NCBI RefSeq assembly: GCF_019823065.1
Contig: NZ_CP081966.1
Span: 6,169,501-6,233,500, forward strand
Origin: Pseudomonas mosselii
GTDB lineage: Bacteria > Pseudomonadota > Gammaproteobacteria > Pseudomonadales > Pseudomonadaceae
Direction: 5' to 3'
DNA length: 64,000 bases
In this document: piece after piece, positions 28,709 to 37,160 of the stretch
How positions within the stretch are numbered: position 1 is the stretch's first letter
Layout of the letters: each line of letters starts with the position of its first letter
Translations under genes and position numbers: made by a program
The notes under the pieces: generated by a model
Seen by the model: only the letters and a program-made list of their open reading frames with translations
The model's database searches: none
What the model was told of the DNA's origin: nothing

Positions 28709-30016
28709 TTGAACCAGAACTGGCACGCGACCCTGATTCGCCACATGCTCCTGCTGATCACCGTCTGCCTGATCGGCGGGCTGGTCAGCGGCTACTATGG
28801 CTGGAGCCTGGCCATCGGCCTGGCCCTGTATTTGGGCTGGACGTTGAAGCAACTGCTGCGTCTGCACGACTGGCTGCGCAACCACCAGCCCGACGAGGCG
28901 CCACCCGACGGCTACGGCCTGTGGGGCGAGGTGTTCGACAGCATCTACCATCTGCAGCGCCGCGACCAGCGCGTGCGCGGCCGCCTGCAGGCGGTGATCG
29001 ACCGGGTCCAGGAGTCCACCGCCGCCCTGCGCGACGCGGTGATCATGCTCGACAGCGAAGGCAACCTGGAGTGGTGGAACCGCGCCGCCGAGACCCTGCT
29101 GGGCTTCAAGACGCCGCAGGACGGCGGCCAGCCGGTGACCAACCTGGTGCGCCACCCGCGCTTCAAGGAGTACTTCGAGTCGGACAACTACGCCGAGCCA
29201 CTGGAGATTCCGTCGCCAATCAACGACCGGCTGCGCGTACAACTGCACCTGACCCGCTACGGCAACAACGAACACCTGATGCTGGTGCGCGACGTGACCC
29301 GTATCCACCAGCTGGAACAGATGCGCAAGGACTTCGTCGCCAACGTTTCCCACGAGCTGCGCACGCCGCTGACGGTGATCACCGGTTACCTGGAGACGCT
29401 GCTGGACAACGTCGAGGACGTGAACCCGCGCTGGAACCGCGCCCTGCAGCAGATGAGCGCGCAAGGCTCGCGCATGCAGACCCTGCTCAACGACCTGCTG
29501 CTGCTGGCCAAGCTCGAGGCCACCGACTACCCCTCCGACAACCAGCCCGTGTTGGTCGACACCCTGCTCGGCGCCATCAAGAACGATGCCCAGGCCCTGT
29601 CCGGCCCGCGCAATCAGCGCATCAGCCTGGAGGCGACGCCTGGCATTCGTCTAAAGGGCAGTGAGTCGGAGCTGCGCAGCGCGTTCTCCAACCTGGTGTT
29701 CAACGCGGTCAAGTACACCCAGGACGAAGGCAATATCCGCATCCGCTGGTGGGCCGACGAACAGGGCGCGCACCTGAGCGTGCAGGACTCGGGGGTGGGG
29801 ATCGAGGCCAAGCATCTGCCACGCCTGACCGAGCGCTTCTACCGGGTCGACTCCAGCCGAGCGTCGAACACCGGCGGCACCGGGTTGGGGCTGGCGATCG
29901 TCAAGCATGTGCTGATGCGCCATCGCGGGCGGCTGGAAATCAGCAGCGTGCCGGGGCACGGCAGCACCTTTACCTGCCACTTTGCGCCGGCGCAATTGGT
30001 CGCAAACAAGGCCTGA
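28709..30016 (+). CDS. phoR: Phosphate regulon sensor kinase PhoR
   Basis: A 435-aa membrane histidine kinase. Two N-terminal hydrophobic segments (about 12-30 and 32-50) lie before a PAS domain (about 98-200, 'AVIMLDSEGNLEWWNRAAETLLG'). The H box is 'FVANVSHELRTPLTVITGYLETL' with His215, and the kinase domain ends in the G2 region 'NTGGTGLGLAIVKHV'. The start is TTG at 28709 after AAGG; no better ATG gives the conserved N-terminus MNQNWH. With PstSCAB and PhoU it senses phosphate supply. Confidence 0.95.
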   Translation: MNQNWHATLIRHMLLLITVCLIGGLVSGYYGWSLAIGLALYLGWTLKQLLRLHDWLRNHQPDEAPPDGYGLWGEVFDSIYHLQRRDQRVRGRLQAVIDRVQESTAALRDAVIMLDSEGNLEWWNRAAETLLGFKTPQDGGQPVTNLVRHPRFKEYFESDNYAEPLEIPSPINDRLRVQLHLTRYGNNEHLMLVRDVTRIHQLEQMRKDFVANVSHELRTPLTVITGYLETLLDNVEDVNPRWNRALQQMSAQGSRMQTLLNDLLLLAKLEATDYPSDNQPVLVDTLLGAIKNDAQALSGPRNQRISLEATPGIRLKGSESELRSAFSNLVFNAVKYTQDEGNIRIRWWADEQGAHLSVQDSGVGIEAKHLPRLTERFYRVDSSRASNTGGTGLGLAIVKHVLMRHRGRLEISSVPGHGSTFTCHFAPAQLVANKA

Positions 30017-30024
30017 CAGTACCG

Positions 30025-30050
30025 GGGCTGCTTTGCAGCCCTTTGCTTTT
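30025..30050 (+). terminator. Terminator of phoBR
   Basis: GGGCTGC (30025-30031) and GCAGCCC (30035-30041) around TTT, followed by TTTGCTTTT, 9 nt past the phoR stop. Confidence 0.75.
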
Positions 30051-30079
30051 ACGGCTCCAGCCGCTACATTGGATCCCCC

Positions 30080-30106
30080 GTGCCAGCCATCGCTGGCACT
30101 TTTTTT
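30080..30106 (+). terminator. Strong intrinsic terminator just before the CNNM gene, possible leader attenuator
   Basis: GTGCCAGC (30080-30087) and GCTGGCAC (30092-30099) form a perfect 8-bp stem around CATC, followed by T7 (30100-30106). Only 38 nt separate it from the next start codon. A candidate promoter, TTGCTT (30043-30048) - 16 nt - TACATT (30065-30070), lies upstream of the hairpin, so it may either be a second phoR terminator or act within the leader of the next gene. Confidence 0.85.
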
Positions 30107-30144
30107 CTCTCCATTGCAAAGACGGACCCCGTAAAAACTCCATC

Positions 30145-31485
30145 ATGGACCCTTCCCCTGGTATCAGCCTCACCTCGTTGTTCGCCGATTTCGGCATGAT
30201 TCTCTTCGCCTTGTTCCTGGTGCTGCTCAACGGCTTCTTCGTTGCCGCCGAGTTCGCCATGGTCAAGCTGCGCTCCACCCGAGTCGAAGCCATCGCCGAG
30301 CTGCACGGCTGGCGTGGCAGCATCCTGCGCAAGGTGCACAACCAGCTCGACGCCTACCTGTCGGCCTGCCAGCTGGGCATCACCCTCGCCTCCCTGGGCC
30401 TGGGCTGGGTCGGCGAGCCGGCCTTCGCCCACCTGCTCGAGCCGCTGCTGGCTGCCGTGGGCGTGGACAGCCCGGAGCTGATCAAGGCGATCTCGTTCTT
30501 CGTCGCCTTCTTCGTGATCTCCTACCTGCACATCGTCGTCGGCGAGCTGGCGCCCAAGTCCTGGGCGATCCGCAAGCCCGAGCTGCTGTCGCTGTGGACG
30601 GCCGTGCCGCTGTACCTGTTCTACTGGGCGATGTACCCGGCCATCTACCTGCTCAACGCCAGCGCCAATACCATCCTGCGCATCGCAGGCCAAGGCGAGC
30701 CCGGGCCGCACCACGAGCACCACTACAGCCGCGAGGAGCTCAAGCTGATCCTGCACTCCAGCCGCGGCCAGGATCCGAGCGACCAGGGCATGCGCGTACT
30801 GGCCTCGGCCGTGGAGATGGGCGAGCTGGAAGTGGTCGACTGGGCCAACTCCCGCGAGGACATGGTCAGCATCGACGCCCATGCGCCGCTGAAGGAAATC
30901 CTCGCCCTGCTGCGCCGCCACAAGTTCAGCCGCTACCCGTTGTATGACGCCGAGCGCGAGGAATTCACCGGTCTGCTGCACATCAAGGACCTGCTGCTGG
31001 AGCTGGCCGAGCTGGACCACCTGCCCGAGACCATCGACCTTGAAGACCTCGCCCGCCCGCTGGAGCGCGTGTCGCGGCACATGCCGCTGTCCCAGTTGCT
31101 GGAGCAGTTCCGCAAGGGCGGCGCGCACTTCGTGCTGGTGGAGGAAGCCGATGGCAAGGTGATCGGCTACCTGACCATGGAAGACGTGCTGGAAGTACTG
31201 GTCGGCGATATCCAGGACGAACACCGCAAGACCGAGCGCGGCATCCTCGCCTACCAACCCGGCAAGCTGCTGGTGCGCGGTGATACGCCGCTGTTCAAGG
31301 TCGAGCGCCTGCTGGGTGTCGACCTGGACCATATCGAAGCGGAAACCCTTGCCGGCCTGGTCTACGAGACCCTCAAGCGCGTGCCCGAGGAAGAGGAAGT
31401 ACTCGAGGTCGAAGGCCTGCGCATCATCATCAAGAAGATGAAAGGTCCGAAGATCGTGCTGGCCAAGGTGCTCAAGCTCGATTGA
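30145..31485 (+). CDS. CNNM/CBS domain membrane protein (HlyC/CorC family)
   Basis: A 446-aa inner-membrane protein. The DUF21/CNNM domain covers about 10-205 with four hydrophobic segments ('LFALFLVLLNGFFVAAEFAMVKLRSTRVE', 'GITLASLGLGWVGEPAFAHLLEPLL', 'VAFFVISYLHIVVGELAPKS'). A CBS pair follows (about 220-340, 'FSRYPLYDAEREEFTGLLHIKDLL', 'FVLVEEADGKVIGYLTMEDVLEVLVGDI'), and a C-terminal CorC/HlyC domain. Relatives take part in Mg or Co efflux; older annotations say hemolysin, which is misleading. The ATG is at 30145. Confidence 0.92.
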   Translation: MDPSPGISLTSLFADFGMILFALFLVLLNGFFVAAEFAMVKLRSTRVEAIAELHGWRGSILRKVHNQLDAYLSACQLGITLASLGLGWVGEPAFAHLLEPLLAAVGVDSPELIKAISFFVAFFVISYLHIVVGELAPKSWAIRKPELLSLWTAVPLYLFYWAMYPAIYLLNASANTILRIAGQGEPGPHHEHHYSREELKLILHSSRGQDPSDQGMRVLASAVEMGELEVVDWANSREDMVSIDAHAPLKEILALLRRHKFSRYPLYDAEREEFTGLLHIKDLLLELAELDHLPETIDLEDLARPLERVSRHMPLSQLLEQFRKGGAHFVLVEEADGKVIGYLTMEDVLEVLVGDIQDEHRKTERGILAYQPGKLLVRGDTPLFKVERLLGVDLDHIEAETLAGLVYETLKRVPEEEEVLEVEGLRIIIKKMKGPKIVLAKVLKLD

Positions 31486-31488
31486 TCC

Positions 31489-31513
31489 TTTGGGGCCGCT
31501 TTGCGGCCCCAAA
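31489..31513. terminator. Bidirectional terminator
   Basis: TTTGGGGCCGC and GCGGCCCCAAA form a near-perfect stem around TTT between the convergent CNNM and M23 genes; T- and A-runs on the two sides allow use in both directions. Confidence 0.85.
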
Positions 31514-31517
31514 AGCC

Positions 31518-32417
31518 TCAAGGGTTGCCGGCAGTGAAATCCGGCAACCCGTTAATCGGTCGGTCGAACTGGTACGGTATCGACTCCAGCGCCAATCCCA
31601 CATTGCGCTGCACCACGAAATGCAGGTGCGGCCCGCTGCTGTTGCCGGTGTTGCCCGATTTGGCAAGCGCCTGTCCCTGGGCCACCCGCTGCCCCTCGCC
31701 CACCACCACCGAACCACGCATCAGGTGCAGGTACACGCCCATGGTGCCGTCAGGGTGCAGGATCCTGACGAAATTGCCCGCCGGGTTGTTGCCCCGCCCG
31801 CTCTGGTTGTTCTCGATCTTCACCACCACCCCACCCCGCGCCGCGATAATCGGTGTGCCCTCGGGCATGGCGATGTCCATGGCGTAGCGGCCCTTGGGCC
31901 CGAAATGGCTGAACCGGCCATTGGGGCCCTGGCTCAGGCGAAACGGTCCGCCCTTCCAGGGAAAGGGATAGCGATAGCCCTGCGGGCGCTGCCCTGGATC
32001 GCCCATGGCATAGCGAAACTGGGTGTCGTACCTGAGGCTGCCCCCCTGACGGGCCTGGACCACACTGAGCACCTGGGTCGAGCGCGGCGGCACCAGGCGC
32101 CGGACGATACGCGGGGCATTACCGCCCTGGGCATTGGCCAGGCGCTCCACACGCAGCTCCACCTCCATGGGTACGAACAGTTCATTGCGAGCGACAAAGC
32201 GCACGCCACCGGCAAAGGGCTCGGTTTTCAGGCGAACCTGGCCATCCAGGCGCTCGACCATGGGCTCACGAAACACGAAGGCCTTGGCCCCAGGGCTCGG
32301 GCGATCGGAATAGGAGACCACGCCGAAGGTGTCGGTGGTCTTGTAGACGGTCATGGCCAAGCTCGACGCCGAGGCCGTAAGCAAGGCACAGAACAGCAGG
32401 AGGCGGGCGGGCGGCAT
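31518..32417 (-). CDS. M23 family (LytM-type) peptidase
   Basis: A 299-aa exported protein. A signal peptide (about 1-21, ending 'ASSLA-M') is followed by a beta-rich N-terminal part and a C-terminal M23 domain (about 165-285). Zinc-site motifs are 'FSHFGPKGRYAMDIAMPEGTPIIAARGG' and 'SGPHLHFVVQRN', with 'YLHLM' between. The first ligand is probably the His of 'FSH' rather than the residue four before Asp as in classical LytM. A role in peptidoglycan cleavage or activation is likely. Confidence 0.92.
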   Translation of the reverse strand: MPPARLLLFCALLTASASSLAMTVYKTTDTFGVVSYSDRPSPGAKAFVFREPMVERLDGQVRLKTEPFAGGVRFVARNELFVPMEVELRVERLANAQGGNAPRIVRRLVPPRSTQVLSVVQARQGGSLRYDTQFRYAMGDPGQRPQGYRYPFPWKGGPFRLSQGPNGRFSHFGPKGRYAMDIAMPEGTPIIAARGGVVVKIENNQSGRGNNPAGNFVRILHPDGTMGVYLHLMRGSVVVGEGQRVAQGQALAKSGNTGNSSGPHLHFVVQRNVGLALESIPYQFDRPINGLPDFTAGNP

Positions 32418-32513
32418 GATAGTGGCTTTTTGACAGTTGTGTTCTGTCGAAGCCTAGCAGCCGAATTTGAGAGGGATATGACAGTTGGTCGGGCGAAGTG
32501 CCGGATGGGTAAC

Positions 32514-32585
32514 GTGGGAGCGGGCTTGCCCCGCGATGACGACGGTGGCCATACCATCGCTATCGCGGGGTAAGCCCGCTCCCAC
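32514..32585. repeat. REP inverted-repeat pair
   Basis: The arms 32514-32537 and 32562-32585 are 24-nt reverse complements with one mismatch, spaced by 24 nt. They carry the GTGGGAGCGGGCTTGCCCCG core seen elsewhere in the window. They lie between the M23 gene and the response regulator gene. Confidence 0.85.
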
Positions 32586-32623
32586 AAAATCCGCTCCGAC
32601 CTGTCGCGGTGCTCAAGCGGCCA

Positions 32624-33535
32624 TCAAGCCCCGGGCGTGAAGTGCTTCTGCGCCGTGCCGCGGGCAATCAGTCGCGACAGGTAGTCGAGCTTCTGCGCAT
32701 CCTGGTCGACGAACTTGAAGGTCAGTTGCAGCCAGTCGCTCTCAGGCTTGGGCTCCAGCGCCGCAATAGCGTGCAGGTAGCCATTTAGCCGCGCCGTTTC
32801 GGCATTCTCGCCTTGCTCCAGGTCCAGCACCGCGCCTTCGAGCACCTGTGGCAGGTTGGTGCCGCGACGCACCACCAGCAGGGCTTCCTTGAGGCTCAGG
32901 GCCTTGATCATGCACGGCTGGGTTCCGCTGGACAGCCGCAGTTGGCCTTGGCCACGACCAGCCTGGGCCGCCGCAGCGGCGGTCTTCGGCGTGGGGGCGT
33001 TGATCAGAGGCTTGGCCGCCGCGGCCACAGGCGCGGCGGCGGGTGCGGTTACCTTGGCCGCGTCTGGACGACCGCCGGTCAGGGCGCTGAGCGAGTCGTT
33101 GGCGAACGCCGAGTTGACTCGCGCCGGCGCGCTGGACATCAGGCTGTCGAGCTTGCCGATCTTGGTCAGCGACTTCTTCACCTTGGTCAGCAGCTGCTCG
33201 TTGGTGAACGGCTTGCCGACGAAATCGGACACACCGGCCTGGATTGCCTGGATCACGTTTTCCTTGTCACCACGGCTGGTCACCATGATGAACTGCATGG
33301 TCTTCATCTCTTCCTGCTGGCGGCACCAGGTCAGCAGTTCAAGGCCGGACATCTCCGGCATCTCCCAGTCGCACAGGACCAGGTCGAAACGTTCCTTGCT
33401 CAGCATGGCCATGGCCTTGCGGCCATTGACCGCGTCCTCGATCACCATGCCGGGGAAGGCATTGCGCAGGCACTTCCTCACCAGGTCGCGGATGAACGGG
33501 GCATCGTCCACGACCAGCACATTCACTTTACTCAT
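32624..33535 (-). CDS. Response regulator with receiver and PilZ-like domains
   Basis: A 303-aa cytoplasmic protein. An N-terminal CheY-like receiver (1-125) has 'VLVVDDAPFIRDLVRKCL', phospho-acceptor Asp in 'FDLVLCDWEMPEMSG' and Lys in 'DFVGKPFTNEQ'. An Ala/Pro-rich linker (about 150-200) precedes a C-terminal region ('ALLVVRRGTNLPQVLEGAVLDLEQGENAETARLNG') that resembles PilZ, although the usual D/NxSxxG motif is degenerate ('LDLEQGE'), so c-di-GMP binding is uncertain. No kinase gene is adjacent. The ATG at 33535 is used. Confidence 0.9.
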   Translation of the reverse strand: MSKVNVLVVDDAPFIRDLVRKCLRNAFPGMVIEDAVNGRKAMAMLSKERFDLVLCDWEMPEMSGLELLTWCRQQEEMKTMQFIMVTSRGDKENVIQAIQAGVSDFVGKPFTNEQLLTKVKKSLTKIGKLDSLMSSAPARVNSAFANDSLSALTGGRPDAAKVTAPAAAPVAAAAKPLINAPTPKTAAAAAQAGRGQGQLRLSSGTQPCMIKALSLKEALLVVRRGTNLPQVLEGAVLDLEQGENAETARLNGYLHAIAALEPKPESDWLQLTFKFVDQDAQKLDYLSRLIARGTAQKHFTPGA

Positions 33536-33651
33536 CGATATTCCTCTTGAATCCCGGCTAGCATACCGCCGACTGATGGCCATTTGCCAAACCACTGGTC
33601 ACGCCGGGACTTCTCACACGGTTCGCGGGTGCCTGCTGGTGCTCGACCGCA

Positions 33652-33681
33652 AACGAAAACGCCCGGCGGTTGCCGGGCGTT
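33652..33681 (-). terminator. Terminator of the pst-phoU operon
   Basis: A 7-bp GC stem, GCCCGGC (33661-33667) with GCCGGGC (33672-33678), extended by AAC/GTT. The minus strand continues GTTTTCGTTTG, a clear T-rich tail. It lies 18 nt past the phoU stop. Confidence 0.88.
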
Positions 33682-33698
33682 CATGCTCGGGAGCAATC

Positions 33699-34469
33699 CT
33701 ATTTATCGTCCGGTTCAGCCGGAACATTAGCGATTTCGCCCTCATCGAACGCTTCGCCCTGCACCTCGGCCTTCATGCGCTTGAGGCCCATGTGGCGCAC
33801 GTCGGTGCCGCGCACCAGGTAGATCACCAGCTCCGAGATATTGCGCGCGTGATCGCCGATGCGCTCCAGCGAACGCAGGGCCCAGATCACGCTGAGCACG
33901 CGGGAGATCGAGCGTGGGTCTTCCATCATGTAGGTGACCAGCTCGCGCAGCGCGGTCTTGTATTCACGGTCGATGGTCTTGTCGTACTGCGCCACCGACA
34001 GCGCCAGGTCGGCATCGAAACGGGCGAAGGCGTCCAGCGCGTCGCGAACCATGTTGCGCACCTGGTCGCCGATGTGGCGCACTTCGACGTAGCCGCGCGG
34101 CGACTCGCCTTCCTCGCACAGCTGGATGGCGCGGCGGGCGATCTTGGTCGACTCGTCGCCGATGCGCTCCAGGTCGATCACCGACTTGGAGATGCTGATG
34201 ATCAGGCGCAGGTCGGAGGCCGCCGGCTGGCGACGGGCGAGGATGCGCACGCACTCCTCGTCGATGTTGCGCTCCATCTGGTTGATCTGCTCATCGACCT
34301 CGCGCACTTGCTGGGCCAGGCCCGAGTCGGCCTCGATCAGCGCGGTGACGGCGTCGTTCACCTGTTTCTCGACCAGGCCGCCCATGGCCAGCAGGTGGCT
34401 GCGCACCTCCTCGAGTTCGGCGTTGAACTGCTGGGAGATGTGGTGGGTAAGGCTTTCTTTGTTGATCAT
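33699..34469 (-). CDS. phoU: Phosphate signalling complex protein PhoU
   Basis: A 256-aa all-helical protein of two three-helix-bundle repeats. The repeated motif appears as 'IDLERIGDESTKIAR' and 'RSLERIGDHARNISELVIYLVRG', the metal-binding E/DxxxD-type segments. It connects the Pst transporter with PhoR and represses the Pho regulon when phosphate is plentiful. It is last in the pstC-pstA-pstB-phoU order; the gap to pstB is 97 nt. Confidence 0.96.
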   Translation of the reverse strand: MINKESLTHHISQQFNAELEEVRSHLLAMGGLVEKQVNDAVTALIEADSGLAQQVREVDEQINQMERNIDEECVRILARRQPAASDLRLIISISKSVIDLERIGDESTKIARRAIQLCEEGESPRGYVEVRHIGDQVRNMVRDALDAFARFDADLALSVAQYDKTIDREYKTALRELVTYMMEDPRSISRVLSVIWALRSLERIGDHARNISELVIYLVRGTDVRHMGLKRMKAEVQGEAFDEGEIANVPAEPDDK

Positions 34470-34566
34470 CGTTTCGCTCCGCGAAGCAGCTGCAAGCTTC
34501 TAGTCGTTCGTATCGTTCCCTGGCAAGAAGAATCCATTGTGGGAGCCTGCCCCCACGGGTCGCCCC

Positions 34567-35400
34567 CTAGCCATAGCGACCGGTGATGTAGTCTTCGGTC
34601 TGCTTTTTCGCCGGGTTGGTGAACAGGGTGTCGGTGTCACCGAATTCGACCAGTTTGCCCATGTACATGAACGCGGTGTAGTCCGAAACGCGGGCTGCCT
34701 GCTGCATGTTGTGGGTCACGATGACGATGGTGTACTTGGATTTCAGTTCGTAGATCAGCTCCTCGACCTTCAGGGTCGAGATCGGGTCCAGCGCCGAGCA
34801 CGGTTCGTCGAGCAGCAGCACTTCAGGCTCCACGGCGATGGTGCGGGCAATCACCAGACGCTGCTGCTGACCACCGGACAGGCCCAGGGCCGAGTCGTGC
34901 AGGCGATCCTTGACCTCATCCCACAGCGCCGCGCCCTTCAGCGCCCACTCGACGGCTTCGTCGAGCACACGCTTCTTGTTGATGCCCTGGATGCGCAAGC
35001 CATAGACCACGTTCTCGTAAATGGTCTTGGGGAACGGGTTGGGCTTCTGGAACACCATGCCCACGCGACGGCGCAGCTCGGCCACGTCCTCGCCCTTGCG
35101 GTAGATGTTGCTGCCATACAGGTTGATGGCGCCTTCCACGCGGCAGCCGTCGACCAGGTCGTTCATGCGGTTGAACGTCCGCAGCAGGGTGGACTTGCCG
35201 CAGCCGGACGGACCGATGAAGGCTGTCACGCGCTGCTTGGGGATGTTCATGCTGACGTCGAACAGCGCTTGCTTGTCGCCGTAGAACAGGGACAGCCCGG
35301 GAACTTCGATGGCCACGGTCTCTTCGGCCAGGCGCAGGCTCTGCTTGTCGCGGCCCAGGGCCGACATGTCGATGCCGTGGGCGTGGGATTCATGCTGCAT
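34567..35400 (-). CDS. pstB: Phosphate ABC transporter ATP-binding protein PstB
   Basis: A 277-aa ATPase. Walker A '[13 protein letters not shown]', signature '[13 protein letters not shown]', Walker B '[13 protein letters not shown]' and H-loop '[11 protein letters not shown]' are all intact. The ATG at 35400 (MQHESHAHG) has GGAG six nt upstream; the ATG at 35412 has no ribosome binding site. It follows pstA with a 72-nt gap. Confidence 0.97.
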   Translation of the reverse strand: MQHESHAHGIDMSALGRDKQSLRLAEETVAIEVPGLSLFYGDKQALFDVSMNIPKQRVTAFIGPSGCGKSTLLRTFNRMNDLVDGCRVEGAINLYGSNIYRKGEDVAELRRRVGMVFQKPNPFPKTIYENVVYGLRIQGINKKRVLDEAVEWALKGAALWDEVKDRLHDSALGLSGGQQQRLVIARTIAVEPEVLLLDEPCSALDPISTLKVEELIYELKSKYTIVIVTHNMQQAARVSDYTAFMYMGKLVEFGDTDTLFTNPAKKQTEDYITGRYG

Positions 35401-35472
35401 GGTCAACTCCATACGCTATCAATTCGTTTCAAAGGGCCGCCCGCTGTTCGGGCGGCACGCTTGCAATCAGGA

Positions 35473-37143
35473 TCAGTGGTCGAGGGCCTTGTACTTCTCG
35501 CGCAGGTGGTTACGGATCCACACCGCCGAGAGGTTGAGGGTGGCGATCACCAGCACCAGCAACAGCGCGGTGGCGTACACCAGCGGCCGCGCGGCCTCGA
35601 CGTTGGGGCTCTGGAAGCCGACGTCGTAGATGTGGAAGCCCAGGTGCATGATCTTCTGGTCCAGGTGCAGGTACGGATAGTTGCCGTCCACCGGCAGCGA
35701 CGGCGCCAGCTTCACCACACCCACCAGCATCAGCGGGGCCACCTCACCGGCGGCGCGGGCCACGGCGAGGATCATGCCGGTCATCATGGCCGGGCTGGCC
35801 ATCGGCAGGACGATCTTCCACAGGGTCTCGGCCTTGGTCGCGCCCAGGGCCAGCGAGCCCTCGCGCACGGTGCGCGGAATTCGCGCCAGGCCTTCCTCGG
35901 TGGCCACGATCACCACCGGTACCGCCAGCAGCGCCAGGGTCAGCGAGGCCCACAGCAGGCCGGGGGTGCCGAGGGTCGGCGCCGGCAGCGACTCTGGGAA
36001 GAACAGCCGGTCGATCGAGCCGCCCAGCACGTAGACGAAGAAGCCCAGGCCGAACACGCCATAGACGATCGCCGGAACGCCGGCCAGGTTGTTCACCGCG
36101 ATGCGGATCAACCGGGTCACCGGGCCCTGCTTGGCATACTCGCGCAGGTAGACCGCGGCCAGCACGCCGAACGGGGTGACGATCACGGCCATGATCAGGG
36201 TCATCATCACGGTGCCGAAGATGGCCGGGAAGATCCCCCCCTCGGTGTTGGCCTCACGCGGGTCGTCGCTGAGGAACTCCCACACCTTGGCGAAGTAGGC
36301 CCCCATCTTGGTCAGGCCGGACATGGCGTTCGGCTGGATGGCGTGGACCACCTTGCTCAGGTTGATCTCCACCTCGCGACCATTGCCGTCGCGGGCGACC
36401 AGGCTGTCGCGGGCAAAGGCCTGGTGCAGGCCGGTCAGGCGCTCCTCGATGGCCTTGTAACGGTTGTTCAGCTCGGCACGTTCAGCGTCCATGTCGGCCT
36501 GGGCGGCGGCGTCCAGCTTGCCGTCCAGTTCCAGCTTGCGGCCGTGCAGGCGCAGGCGCTCGAGGCCATGGTTGATGGCGCCGATATCCTTCTTCTCCAG
36601 CTTCACCAGCTGGTCGTTGAGCTCGCTGGCGCGCTGGAGGCGGGCCTGCAGCTCGTTCCAGGCCTCGGGGCCCTGGGCGACCACGCGCCCCTCTTCCTTG
36701 ACGCTGACCAGGTAACCGTAGAAGTTGCCCCACTCACGGCGTTCCAGGGCGATCAGGTCGGCAGGCTTTTGCTGGTCCACCAGCCACTCGCCGACCACCC
36801 AGGTGAAGTCACTGCCGTTGAGGTCGCGGTTACCGACCTTGATCAGCTCTCGGGTCATGAACTCCGGGCCCTGCTCGGGCACCGGCAGGCCGGCGCCCTT
36901 GAGGCGTTCGCGCGGTACTTCTTCTTTCTGCACCACTTCACCGATGACCACGTGGTCGGCCTGGCCCGGCACCTTGTAGGTGGCCTGGACCAGGTCGGCC
37001 GGCCAGAAGTGGCCCAGGCCGCGCACGGCGATCACGGCCAGCAGGCCGACGGTCATGATGACCGCCATGGCGACCGCGCCACCACTGATCCAGACGCCGG
37101 GGGCGCCGCTCTTGAACCAGCCTTTGAGGGAATCCTTTTTCAC
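35473..37143 (-). CDS. pstA: Phosphate ABC transporter permease PstA (extended form)
   Basis: A 556-aa permease, nearly twice the length of E. coli PstA (296 aa). One transmembrane helix (about 18-42) is followed by a large periplasmic insertion (about 45-300) rich in charged heptad-like sequence ('ASELNDQLVKLEKKDIGAINHGLERLRLHGRK', 'ERAELNNRYKAIEERLTG') that is probably coiled coil. The usual MetI-type core starts near residue 305, with the EAA-like loop 'EGSLALGATKAETLWKIVLP'. Long forms are usual in Pseudomonas. It follows pstC by 17 nt. Confidence 0.95.
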   Translation of the reverse strand: MKKDSLKGWFKSGAPGVWISGGAVAMAVIMTVGLLAVIAVRGLGHFWPADLVQATYKVPGQADHVVIGEVVQKEEVPRERLKGAGLPVPEQGPEFMTRELIKVGNRDLNGSDFTWVVGEWLVDQQKPADLIALERREWGNFYGYLVSVKEEGRVVAQGPEAWNELQARLQRASELNDQLVKLEKKDIGAINHGLERLRLHGRKLELDGKLDAAAQADMDAERAELNNRYKAIEERLTGLHQAFARDSLVARDGNGREVEINLSKVVHAIQPNAMSGLTKMGAYFAKVWEFLSDDPREANTEGGIFPAIFGTVMMTLIMAVIVTPFGVLAAVYLREYAKQGPVTRLIRIAVNNLAGVPAIVYGVFGLGFFVYVLGGSIDRLFFPESLPAPTLGTPGLLWASLTLALLAVPVVIVATEEGLARIPRTVREGSLALGATKAETLWKIVLPMASPAMMTGMILAVARAAGEVAPLMLVGVVKLAPSLPVDGNYPYLHLDQKIMHLGFHIYDVGFQSPNVEAARPLVYATALLLVLVIATLNLSAVWIRNHLREKYKALDH

Positions 37144-37160
37144 GGATCTCTACCTTTCTA

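Noticed and set aside
30145..31485. Hemolysin
   Set aside because: A legacy name; the CNNM, CBS and CorC/HlyC domain order points to a metal-transport-related membrane protein.
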